Assembly (NCBI GenBank): GCA_029962745.1
Contig: CM057167.1
Span: 16,732,204 to 16,796,203, forward strand
Origin: Echinometra lucunter
Taxonomy: Eukaryota > Echinodermata > Echinoidea > Camarodonta > Echinometridae
Length of the DNA: 64,000 nucleotides
Direction: 5' to 3'
The stretch's first letter is position 1, and every line of letters starts with the position of its first letter. A program made the translations under genes and the position numbers. Under the pieces are notes generated by a model. That model saw only the letters and a program-made list of their open reading frames with translations. It was not told the DNA's origin and ran no database searches. Shown here piece after piece: positions 30,511 to 33,381 of this stretch.

Positions 30511-33381
30511 TGATAATAATACCATATTTATGAAATGAATAATAAGCATACACTATTCTCTGCACTGTAATTTATCATAGCTTGTTTTTTAGGTGGTATC
30601 AAAAGTATTCCTCATGAAATTTCAGCCTATAATTCAGGCAACATCATAATTTAATACCAAGTATTGTAATACAGTAGATGCAGAGGCGTCGGAACGTTCT
30701 GATCAGACAAAACATTGGAGGGGCAAGCCATTGTTAACACACAATGGCTTGCCCCTCCAATGTTTTGTCTGATCAGAACGTTCCGACGCCACTGAGTAGA
30801 TGTATTTGTTAGATTTTTTTTTTTTAAATCCTGGACTGATTGAATTTTCAAAGCTTTTCCTGTAATTGTTGTCTAGCGTCAATTTCGGCAAGATTGGCCT
30901 TCACATGTATGTTAATCCAACTGGGTTGAAGTACATCGTACTTCAGAAACTTTTTTAAAGAACAAAAATAGAAGTGTGATATGTTTTCTGTTTGAGCCAT
31001 GACCTATACTTTTAATGCTTTTGTCAATCAAACCAATAGTACCTACAGTGGTTAAGTCTAAATAATGACCGATTTTCAGCAGATAGAGTAGGTACTTCCC
31101 CGACTGGACTTTGTAAGTGGCCTAATTTCATAATTTTCAATCATATAAAAGGGAGACCTAGTGGCTTCTCAGTATCACTGTAGTTTCACGAGATAGAAGA
31201 TGTACTTCCTTGATTTGAACATTGTACACAGGGGCAGCACCAGGGTATTTTGATAGGGAGCGGGGGCAAAATGACCCATAGGTACATTTATTTACATTTT
31301 AAATGAACAAAATGGGGTATCAATGTATATAGTTGCATGCCCCAGCCCTCTCTTTCCCCATACTCTTCTTTCTTCTTCCTCCTGTTTTTCTTCTTTTTCT
31401 CCTGATTTTTTTCTTTTTTATCACTTGAAAAATCATGGGGGGGGGGGGGGGTGGTCACCCCCCACCTTGCACCGCCCCTGATTGTACATGATTATTTTTA
31501 TTGTGTGAGTCAGAGCAATGGTGGGTACAATGGCTTCTTTAAACAATTACTACATACTTTCACAAGATAGAATAGATGCTATCATAACTGGATATTGTGA
31601 ATGACCTACATTTTGTCAATCAACTGAAACATACATGTAGATAATAATGGCTGTTACTGTATTTTAAACAAAATAGAATGGATACTACCACGAATTTCTG
31701 TTGTTAATTTACCAGAGATTGCAGTTTAGACATTAGTAACACTTGGTGAAATCCATTTTTTCCCGATATTAATTAAGGGATTGCAGTGGGGTGATGGGGT
31801 TTCATAGCATATTGCAAATAAAATACATATGGTAGGCCTACTGAAACTTTTTTTCACAACAGTGCTTTATGTTTGGATTTTGGTTGTTGGTGTGGTTTTT
31901 TTTTTCAATTTGATATCAAGTACATGGATATCAAAACTATACATTTTCCATTTTTACATACATTTTCAGATTGTTATTTGTCAAGTATATTTTACTTATA
32001 TTAGGAGACAGTCAACGAATAAACATATTTAGAGGGGTTATTTTGCTGATCTGTGTTTTTAAACAAAATATAATACAAATTGGATCACCATTATTAGTGC
32101 ATGAGAAGTGCGTTCTTATTGAGAAAAATTTCCTACAAATAAACATATTTAGAGGGCTTATTTTGCTGATCTCTGTTTTTAAACAAAATATGATATAAAT
32201 TGGCATCCCTATTATTAATATACATGTATGAGAAATGGGTCCTTATCAAGGGAATTTTTTTACTTATTTATATAGTCTGAATCTTTACTGAGAAATCTGT
32301 CATGTGATATGACATGCAGATTTGGTTGAGATATACTAGTATCACTTTCAGTAAATTTTTCTTTAAGCTTTAGCTTTCTACTTCTTGTTGGGGATTTGGG
32401 TTTGGGTTTTTTTTTTCCTCTTTGCTGTATTATTGTATTTCAGTATTTACCATACTTCCTTATTTCTTTTTTATTTGCATGATTCTGAGTGAAAAGTTTG
32501 GTCTTTGCTGGTATGATTTGATTTAAAGTATCTTGATGTATTATTATTTTTTGAAATTTGTTTTTAATACTATTTTTCTCTTTGTGTAACATAATTTCCT
32601 CTATTTAGTATTTTTTGTTTTGCATTTAAATGGAGGAGATGATGTATTTTTATTTGTTTATTTATTGCATATTTTTGCCTGGAGTAAATATTGCAACATG
32701 CTGCATTCTTCTCTCTGATTTTTAAGAAAGGATTAGAAGTCTTTTATAAGTATTTAATAGGTAATTGGTCTTTCACAATACCCTTCGTTACTTAACTTAC
32801 TAGGATAAGTCATGAAGTGGTAAAAATTAAATAGATGATGATTGATATTTTTGTAATTGCATATGCACATGGATCGTTACCTTAAATTCATATTTGAAAC
32901 ATCATGTATGCATTGTAAATGTGCCGATCAACATCACTTACTAAATTAACAATAACTCACATATCGAGAGACACATATGAGTTCTGATTACTTAATATCT
33001 TATTGTTTTTGTCATGGATGTAAAGCTTTAGGAACTGGCATTCAGTGTGCATTTTCTATCGGAAAAGAGTTAGGATCTGAAATGCTTAAGTCTGACCCTG
33101 TGCATCTTTCAGTGGTATAATGATCTCATGGTTACACTTATTTTGCATGGAGAATCGGGGATTCTAATCTTATTTGATCTGTGTGTACTCTACTGTTGAG
33201 TACACTTGACGAAAGTCTACAAATTTCGAATTCTAACTCTCCTTTTCCGTATTATCACTCCTTGCAGTGTGGATTCTTTGAGCGCAAGACGGGATACAAG
33301 TACGCCACGGTGACACAGCAGCAAGCCTCAGGCAAGGCCAAGACAGAGAAGACTGCGTACTACGATGACATGTACTATTAA
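1076..33381 (+). CDS. Integrin alpha subunit, laminin-receptor-like class, 3' part of gene
   Basis: The integrin alpha chain pairs with a beta chain at the plasma membrane as a matrix receptor. Sixteen exons join in phase: 1076-1331, 2821-2922, 6523-6584, 7283-7443, 10266-10421, 11824-11903, 13535-13682, 16409-16488, 17402-17485, 18780-18879, 20131-20304, 20647-20784, 22197-22325, 23778-23882, 24376-24504, 33268-33381. They give about 671 codons covering the last FG-GAP blade, thigh, calf-1, calf-2, membrane helix and tail. No I-domain is seen in the visible part. The class call rests on NGKWLLY, RSRLWNSTFLE and LLWKCGFF, which I know from vertebrate alpha6-type chains, and on RKRR cleavage before the light chain. 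The 5' half of the protein lies upstream of the window. About 25-35 calf-1 residues are missing between exons 7 and 8, beside the first N gap. An alternative last exon is at 27957. Confidence 0.93.
1530..2097. mobile_element. Foldback TTAA-type MITE, ~270-bp arms
   Basis: TTAA at 1530-1533 and 2094-2097 bounds two long inverted arms. The left arm starts AGGGTAAGTCCACCCTAGAA; the right arm is its near-perfect complement (one change near the tip). The arms meet around AGAATTGCTTTTTGC near 1812, leaving only a small spacer. There is no coding capacity. TTAA borders point to piggyBac-type mobilisation by inference. It lies in the intron between the first two visible integrin exons. Confidence 0.85.
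2100..2480. repeat. Degenerate copy of the 13090-13505 family
   Basis: GGACACTGTACTACTGCGGGTTA at the right side corresponds to GAGACACTGTACGTCTATGGGTTAA at 13481-13505, and the interior shares TTGCCAATTTTAGAGTTTACTGATTAGCTAC. The left border is unclear because the foldback element ends just before it. Confidence 0.45.
2821..2922 (+). CDS. Integrin alpha exon 2: start of thigh domain
   Basis: The acceptor is CTTCATCCAG and the donor GTAGGT; the exon runs phase 2 to phase 2. It completes the Arg codon of the previous exon and reads GRPVINIEASVTLSHSVLD, then PNSTNCVYSGRDSL and the first two bases of a Cys codon. The R-P-V-I-N-I sequence after the last propeller blade is a hallmark of integrin alpha chains. 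A minus-strand frame over 2755-2994 is only its antisense shadow. Confidence 0.92.
2935..3355. repeat. Palindromic pseudo-satellite of TTGGTCTAAT words
   Basis: The left half (to about 3145) is a run of degenerate ~17-20 bp units such as CCCACTTGGTCTAAT and CCATTTCGTCTAAT. The right half carries the complementary words (ATTAGACCAAATGG, ATGAGACGAAACG), so the block is an imperfect giant palindrome. It begins only about 12 bp after the donor of integrin exon 2. No coding signal is seen. Confidence 0.75.
3463..3672. repeat. 105-bp tandem duplication, two copies
   Basis: Two adjacent copies start at ATGACGTTTCATGAC (3463 and 3568) and are essentially identical. Because 105 is divisible by three, minus-strand frames run open through both copies, which produces spurious 73- and 108-codon reading frames. 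Confidence 0.9.
4191..4215. repeat. Poly-C run
   Basis: About 21 consecutive C residues sit between GGGGGGCCAAATAA and GGGCGATG. Together with the preceding GGGGGG this could form a GC-rich hairpin. The flanking 3673-4560 bases are AT-rich intron in which I see no feature. Confidence 0.8.
4562..4829. mobile_element. MITE, GGGGTGTTTCACAAAGACT ends, copy 1
   Basis: Inverted ends GGGGTGTTTCACAAAGACTA and TAGTCTTTGTGAAACACCCC are flanked by CCTGG-like target duplications. The interior words GGCTGGCCATTCAT and TCTCTTGAGAGACC are shared with the copy at 12761-13071. It is non-coding. Confidence 0.8.
4937..5068. mobile_element. Fragment of GGGCCCCGTTTCATAAAACTT MITE family
   Basis: It begins GGGCCCCGTTGCATAAAACTT and has internal inverted words (TTACCATTTATGGTAA, GTTACTACGGTAGTAA). 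The same family appears at 15898-15999 and 50093-50224. It ends where the AGGTCA-bearing repeat block begins, so it is either truncated by that block or was its insertion target. Confidence 0.6.
5070..6262. repeat. Tandem ~150-bp repeat block with AGGTCA direct repeats
   Basis: The block starts TTTTTTGTCTTGCCCATCGG and ends near GGGCGAGACACAA / ATTGCCTTG. Between these lie about six full units and fragments, each opening TTTACCTGCAAGACTCTC. Two unit types occur: A (AACTTGGCAACTGTTGGTCC) and B (AACTTTGCAACCGTTGCTCC), in the order A-A-B-A-B-A. Most units carry AGGTCAAAGGTCA or a one-base variant, for example 5305-5317. Related material is at 21700-22125, 22408-23470 and 49096-49397. No protein is encoded. 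Confidence 0.8.
6523..6584 (+). CDS. Integrin alpha exon 3: thigh domain
   Basis: The acceptor is CTCCCCCTGTAG and the donor GTAAGT; the exon runs phase 2 to phase 1. It reads (C)FQVQLCMSYYCIAPQFNEPV, matching the Cys-Phe-x-V-x-x-C segment of integrin thigh domains. An alternative donor GTGAGT four bases earlier would shift the frame and hit a stop in the next exon, so GTAAGT is chosen. Confidence 0.9.
6834..7057. mobile_element. 224-bp hAT-like MITE with 8-bp target duplication
   Basis: Inverted ends ATGGTGGCCCTGAAATATGC and its complement at 7037-7057 are flanked by exact AGATAGTT duplications (6826-6833 and 7058-7065). An 8-bp duplication is characteristic of hAT and P superfamilies. The interior is rich in ATTCGCGAA-like words. 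Confidence 0.88.
7201..7278 (+). repeat. 39-bp tandem duplication of a polypyrimidine tract
   Basis: Two copies of a unit starting CTTTTTCTTCACTGAATCTT stand in tandem (7201-7239, 7240-7278). The second copy runs directly into the TTGCAG acceptor of integrin exon 4, so the splice-site pyrimidine tract itself has been duplicated. Confidence 0.92.
7283..7443 (+). CDS. Integrin alpha exon 4: thigh domain
   Basis: The acceptor is TTTCTTGCAG and the donor GTATTG; the exon runs phase 1 to phase 0. It reads INFNIEAEGVRRSKVLNSRV, then VFEDSGIYSLTKQSLNITQ and DDVACSPNYNVVLK. NIT is a possible N-glycosylation site. The pattern (I/E)AE..RRSK..SRV.F resembles the alpha6-class thigh. Confidence 0.93.
7914..8760. 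mobile_element. 847-bp hAT-like element with CCGAAC repeats
   Basis: The ends TAGGGCTGT and ACAGCCCTA are flanked by ATTGATCA (7906-7913) and ATTGATCC (8761-8768), an 8-bp duplication with one change. Subterminal runs of CCGAACCGAAC occur inside both ends. There is no transposase frame, so it is non-autonomous. Confidence 0.82.
9394..9881. mobile_element. TTAA-flanked MITE, CTCTTACAGTGC ends
   Basis: TTAA at 9394-9397 and 9878-9881 flanks inverted ends CTCTTACAGTGC and GCACTGTAAGAG. The body is AT-rich and non-coding. It is a different family from the CCCATTCGTGACA elements but shows the same target choice. Confidence 0.8.
10266..10421 (+). CDS. Integrin alpha exon 5: thigh domain
   Basis: The acceptor is TCTCCTGCAG and the donor GTGAGT; both ends are phase 0. 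It reads AGFKDIFRPIPINVTFYLPE, then EEAVMPQPGDPLPSMADFPI and LQEGQQTMIMQY. KDIFRPI is strongly conserved in integrin thigh domains. NVT is a possible glycosylation site. Confidence 0.94.
10493..10772. mobile_element. 280-bp MITE, AGGCCTC..GTCCGGGCCAC ends
   Basis: The left end (10493-10525) and right end (10740-10772) are imperfect inverted repeats of about 33 bp: AGGCCTCAGCACACCGAAT against AGGCCTCCGCAGACCGAAC on the other strand. Open frames inside have no recognisable product. Confidence 0.75.
10912..11210. mobile_element. MITE with AAGCCAGAGTGAACTGG ends
   Basis: AAGCCAGAGTGAACTGG on the left is mirrored by CCAGTTCACTGTGGCTT on the right, about 300 bp apart; inner words TAGCGCCA and TGGCGCT are also inverted. 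It is non-coding. Bases 11211-11430 are ordinary pyrimidine-rich intron. Confidence 0.65.
11433..11725 (+). mobile_element. 5'-truncated non-LTR retrotransposon end
   Basis: A short frame reads GERSFAQTCPALGNGLPEDI followed by KKSVTSDFFKDHVKRLY. This is the form taken by the extreme C-terminus of many non-LTR reverse-transcriptase proteins (SF...P.LWN.LP..I..S.....FK..LK..L). A short 3' UTR and an ATT/ATC microsatellite tail (11643-11725) follow, as expected for such elements. Confidence 0.7.
11824..11903 (+). CDS. Integrin alpha exon 6: thigh/calf boundary
   Basis: The acceptor is GTCTTTTTCAG and the donor GTAAGT; the exon runs phase 0 to phase 2. It reads VNFSKECAKDDGECITDLAV then NASINLG. 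The Cys pair in KEC..DDGEC is the conserved disulfide of this region. NAS is a possible glycosylation site. Confidence 0.93.
12008..12390. repeat. Imperfect inverted repeat of ACTTAGCAAAATTT words
   Basis: Words such as ACTTAGCAAAATTT, GGCTAAGTATTTTACT and GACTTAAGCC on the left recur inverted on the right (AAATTTCTTAGCCAAAGAAAATACTTAG, GGCTTAAAG). Clear termini are not visible, so it is given as a degenerate foldback repeat. Confidence 0.45.
12761..13071. mobile_element. MITE, GGGGTGTTTCACAAAGACT ends, copy 2
   Basis: Same family as 4562-4829, with ends GGTTGTTTCACAAAGACTTA and AGTCTTTGTGAAACACCCT. CCAG occurs directly outside both ends. Interior words GGCTGGCCATTCATGCC and CTCTTGAGAGACC-like segments are shared. 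Confidence 0.82.
13090..13505. mobile_element. TTAA-flanked MITE with CCCATAGA ends
   Basis: TTAA at 13090-13093 and 13502-13505 flanks ends CCCATAGAAGTACAG and CTGTACGTCTATGGG. TTAA-CCC is the border form of piggyBac-type elements. It ends 29 bases before integrin exon 7, so the remaining splice acceptor region is very short. Confidence 0.83.
13535..13682 (+). CDS. Integrin alpha exon 7: calf-1 domain
   Basis: The acceptor is CCCTGCCCTAG and the donor GTAAAG; the exon runs phase 2 to phase 0. It reads KPPLLKVGEQLEVTLRVSIA, then NKEEDAYDARLVITYPVYLG and FISLTSDSQ. The E.AY.A.L...YP pattern is the usual calf-1 strand. The next expected calf-1 segment, with a Cys pair and a GNP-like turn, is not found before the N gap. 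Confidence 0.92.
13913..13984. repeat. 37-bp tandem duplication
   Basis: GATGGGTGTAATGTTTCATA is repeated at 13913 and 13950 with a 37-bp period. It is followed by unremarkable intron to the N gap. Confidence 0.9.
14825..15324. other. Assembly gap, 500 N
   Basis: Exactly 500 N, probably a placeholder of unknown true length. Reading frames spanning it are artefacts. It lies in the interval where one calf-1 exon of the integrin is expected. Confidence 1.
15898..15999 (-). mobile_element. Fragment of GGGCCCCGTTTCATAAAACTT family
   Basis: The fragment ends AACAAGTTTTATGAAACGGGGCCC and contains TAGCTTATAACAGTTATTGC and CCAATCAGATGCAAGGATT, both shared with 50093-50224 in the opposite orientation. 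The other end is missing. Confidence 0.6.
16409..16488 (+). CDS. Integrin alpha exon 8: calf-1 domain
   Basis: The acceptor is TTTGTTTCCTAG and the donor GTAAGT; the exon runs phase 0 to phase 2. It reads DAFAVLYDASKVPPDAEEFN then ITLVASS. It corresponds to the calf-1 segment downstream of the Cys-loop missing from exon 7, which is why an unseen phase 0/0 exon is proposed. Confidence 0.88.
16563..16590. repeat. (AGATTC)n hexanucleotide tract
   Basis: Four to five tandem AGATTC units, a simple repeat in the intron after exon 8. Confidence 0.85.
16693..17227. repeat. (AGT/AGC)n trinucleotide tract, ~535 bp
   Basis: AGT and AGC units are mixed, with two longer duplicated blocks marked by ATAGCAGAAGTAGTAACAGTAG (about 16800 and 16925) and an internal repeated AGTACTAGC pattern. 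All homopolymeric Ser, Val or Leu frames here are artefacts of the repeat, which is intronic. Confidence 0.95.
17402..17485 (+). CDS. Integrin alpha exon 9: calf-1/calf-2 boundary
   Basis: The acceptor is TCATGTTGTAG and the donor GTAAG; the exon runs phase 2 to phase 2. It reads TNSDSNQDDNKQVITVEVES then VTDILISG. The V.V...D..I.G pattern is the strand leading into calf-2. Confidence 0.88.
17486..18779. other. Intron, no feature beyond AT-rich tract
   Basis: Ordinary intron. The only notable part is 18560-18750, rich in AATGAATAAATAGAT-type words. I see no conserved open frame or transposon ends. Confidence 0.7.
18780..18879 (+). CDS. Integrin alpha exon 10: calf-2 domain
   Basis: The acceptor is TTCATGAACAG and the donor GTAAGT; the exon runs phase 2 to phase 0. 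It reads EGPEQLYFSGQVIGESAMQY then FEDIGLAVNQKWT. The pattern P.Q.YF.G.V.GE.AM is close to the alpha6-class calf-2 start. Confidence 0.94.
19125..19607. mobile_element. TTAA-flanked MITE, CCCATTCGTGACA ends, copy 1
   Basis: TTAA followed by CCCATTCGTGACAG starts the element. Its body matches 28322-28737 in inverse orientation (CAAAGCCCTAAAAATCATAC, TGTGCCCATTTTGGTT). The right end, near GGGTTAA at 19601-19607, is disturbed by an AATAATACTACTAATAATAG / TATAGCGCACAGG insertion. Confidence 0.8.
20131..20304 (+). CDS. Integrin alpha exon 11: calf-2 domain
   Basis: The acceptor has a long T tract then TTTCAG; the donor is GTAAGA; both ends are phase 0. It reads IFNEGPGAVNTAIVRINFPY, then EVANGKWLLYMTEMPYVEDN and KGSCNVTPAIYVNELGLR. 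NGKWLLY is nearly identical to the alpha6-class segment. NVT is a possible glycosylation site. Confidence 0.95.
20405..20457. repeat. (GATAAT)-type microsatellite
   Basis: TGATAATAATGATAATAAT units with interspersed AGTAG, within the 342-base intron between exons 11 and 12. Confidence 0.85.
20647..20784 (+). CDS. Integrin alpha exon 12: calf-2 with RKRR cleavage site
   Basis: The acceptor is TTTGTTTACAG and the donor GTAAGT; both ends are phase 0. It reads PKDGGVPYNPVGAGAGAGST, then SQSRKRREAEALTSTREL and TAGKDVTL. RKRR is at 20716-20727. Such a dibasic site is cut by furin-type proteases to give disulfide-linked heavy and light chains. A Gly-Ala linker (GAGAGAG) precedes it. Confidence 0.95.
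21700..22125. repeat. AGGTCA-bearing repeat block, two units
   Basis: It starts near GAGGTGGAGCGAGACTAAGG (parallel to 5090) and contains two ~180-bp units with CTTAGATGATAGATGC or TTGGATGGCAGATGC. Perfect AGGTCAAAGGTCA occurs in the second unit (about 22031-22043), and GGGTCAAAGGTCA in both units. It ends about 70 bases before integrin exon 13. Confidence 0.75.
22197..22325 (+). CDS. Integrin alpha exon 13: calf-2, light chain
   Basis: The acceptor is TTTTTCTTATAG and the donor GTAAGG; both ends are phase 0. It reads DCAAGNAKCLTIRCDLDPLT, then KEKGMNEVKIIVRSRLWNST and FLE. The Cys pattern DC....KCL.I.C and RSRLWNSTFLE are classic integrin alpha light-chain sequence. NST is a glycosylation site. 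Confidence 0.96.
22408..23470. mobile_element. TIR-bounded tandem array with triple AGGTCA half-sites
   Basis: The left end TTTTTGTCTCGCCTGC and right end GCAGGCGAGACAA are inverted. Between them are about five ~160-bp units (TACACACAATAACTTTCTAT ... GAGGTCCATCTCTTGAAGG). The first two units contain three AGGTCA half-sites spaced by one base (22593-22612 in the first); units three and four carry variants (AGGTCAGAGGTCA, AGGACAAAGGTCA). It is non-coding. The inverted ends suggest it moves or amplifies as a unit. Confidence 0.75.
23778..23882 (+). CDS. Integrin alpha exon 14: calf-2
   Basis: The acceptor is TTTTGTCTGTAG and the donor GTGAGC; both ends are phase 0. It reads DYINAKSVRIITEGYIEIES then APYITQTRTDNDRAQ. 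The position, directly after RSRLWNSTFLE and before the membrane exon, fits. Confidence 0.93.
23985..24245 (+). mobile_element. tRNA-derived SINE
   Basis: The head GGTATTGTGGTTTAGTGGTT resembles a pol III A box, and GGATTCAAATCC (24032-24043) is a B box. The typical body follows: TTTGGCAAGACTTTAATCCAC, ACCCTCCACTCAGGTGTTAAATGGGTACC. The same body type appears at 47012-47425 and 42236-42415. Confidence 0.8.
24376..24504 (+). CDS. Integrin alpha exon 15: membrane helix
   Basis: The acceptor is CCTTCCCGTCAG and the donor GTAAGA; both ends are phase 0. It reads LSLRITPDIKSLPPSKPLQW then WIIALAVIGGLILLILLIIL and LWK. The 23-25 hydrophobic residues after QWW form the membrane span. LLWK must be followed by CGFF, so a terminal exon starting TGY-GGN is required; two candidates exist, at 27957 and 33268. 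Confidence 0.96.
24568..25085. mobile_element. 518-bp mariner-like MITE
   Basis: TATACTGGGTGTCCCAGAAG on the left and CTGGGACAAGCGGTATA on the right are inverted with terminal TA. The interior is also inverted over long stretches (AGCATCGTCTACCAAAGAGAATGA against TCATTCTCTTCGGTAGATGATGC). Short similar open frames occur in both arms but represent no known protein. Confidence 0.78.
25086..27956. other. Intron, no feature identified
   Basis: AT-rich intronic sequence between the MITE and the candidate alternative exon. Short frames of 60-90 codons occur on both strands without recognisable products. I see no paired transposon ends. Confidence 0.6.
27957..28055 (+). CDS. Candidate alternative terminal exon: CGFFAR cytoplasmic tail
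   Basis: The acceptor CATTTTTCTACTCATCCAG is followed by TGC GGA TTT TTC GCA CGA, reading CGFFARPGTRGGGPVRND then WFNPFNASCFCINI and TAA. Joined in phase 0 to LLWK of exon 15 it gives WKCGFFAR, a form of the integrin alpha membrane-proximal GFFKR motif that keeps the essential Arg. GC content is locally higher than in the surrounding intron. AATAAA lies 151 bases after the stop. Vertebrate alpha3/6/7 chains also use alternative tail exons, each opening CGFFKR. The tail after PGTRGG is not one I recognise, and an internal donor or a one-base error could change its end. Transcript evidence is not available here. Confidence 0.72.
   Translation, partial: CGFFARPGTRGGGPVRNDWFNPFNASCFCINI
28206..28211 (+). 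promoter_or_regulatory. Poly(A) signal AATAAA of alternative terminal exon
   Basis: AATAAA followed by GTATGTATGTTATATG (GT-rich) fits a cleavage and polyadenylation signal. It closes a 3' UTR of about 150-170 bases for the 27957 exon. Confidence 0.55.
28254..28812. repeat. ~70-bp direct duplication flanking a MITE
   Basis: ATGTAGACCTTCTCTTGTCT through CAGTCTCTGTATTTA occurs at about 28254-28323 and again at 28738-28811, with a few differences. The TTAA MITE 28322-28737 lies exactly between the two copies. Confidence 0.85.
28322..28737. mobile_element. TTAA-flanked MITE, CCCATTCGTGACA ends, copy 2
   Basis: TTAA at 28322-28325 and 28734-28737, with ends CCCATTCGTGACAGG and TGTCACGAATGGG. It is a full-length copy of the family at 19125-19607. 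TTAA-CCC borders are typical of piggyBac-type elements. Confidence 0.87.
28813..29944. other. Intron, no feature identified
   Basis: AT-rich sequence; only weak short frames, including a Lys-rich minus-strand frame at 29294-29614 made of A-rich codons. Nothing is supported. Confidence 0.6.
29945..30520. repeat. (TAA/TGA)n trinucleotide tract, ~575 bp
   Basis: AATAATGATGATAAT-type units run almost without interruption. Long Ile/Met homopolymer frames on both strands are artefacts. It is intronic. Confidence 0.95.
30681..30794. mobile_element. Near-perfect palindromic hAT MITE, 114 bp
   Basis: The left arm CAGAGGCGTCGGAACGTTCT is mirrored by the right arm ending CCGACGCCACTG. The arms are about 54 bp and differ at one terminal position. 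AGTAGATG is duplicated exactly outside both ends (30673-30680, 30795-30802). CAG ends and an 8-bp duplication are canonical for hAT elements. Confidence 0.93.
31229..31480. mobile_element. 252-bp hAT-like MITE
   Basis: The ends CAGGGGCAG and CCGCCCCTG are flanked by exact ATTGTACA (31221-31228, 31481-31488). The interior includes a poly-G run near 31437-31451 and a pyrimidine tract. It is non-coding. Confidence 0.87.
32018..32257. repeat. 120-bp imperfect tandem duplication
   Basis: AATAAACATATTTAGAGGG recurs at 32018 and 32138, with following TTATTTTGCTGATCT and TTTTTAAACAAAATAT shared. The copies diverge towards their ends. The remaining intron up to 33267 shows no feature. Confidence 0.85.
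33268..33381 (+). CDS. Integrin alpha exon 16: distal terminal exon, CGFFER tail
   Basis: The acceptor is CACTCCTTGCAG and the stop is TAA at 33379-33381. It reads CGFFERKTGYKYATVTQQ then QASGKAKTEKTAYYDDMYY. In the membrane-proximal GFFKR motif the Lys is replaced by Glu, while Arg, used for the inner-membrane salt bridge with the beta chain, is kept. The tail ends in a Tyr/Asp cluster (YYDDMYY). It follows an intron of 8763 bases. Confidence 0.95.
   Translation, partial: CGFFERKTGYKYATVTQQQASGKAKTEKTAYYDDMYY

Noticed and set aside
29876..30565. 200+ codon Ile/Met-rich frames on both strands
   Set aside because: TAA/TGA microsatellite read in frames without stops; no non-repetitive domain.
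31505..31550. A third possible integrin tail exon reading GFFKQ
   Set aside because: No Cys codon before it and no acceptor AG at the required position; treated as chance.
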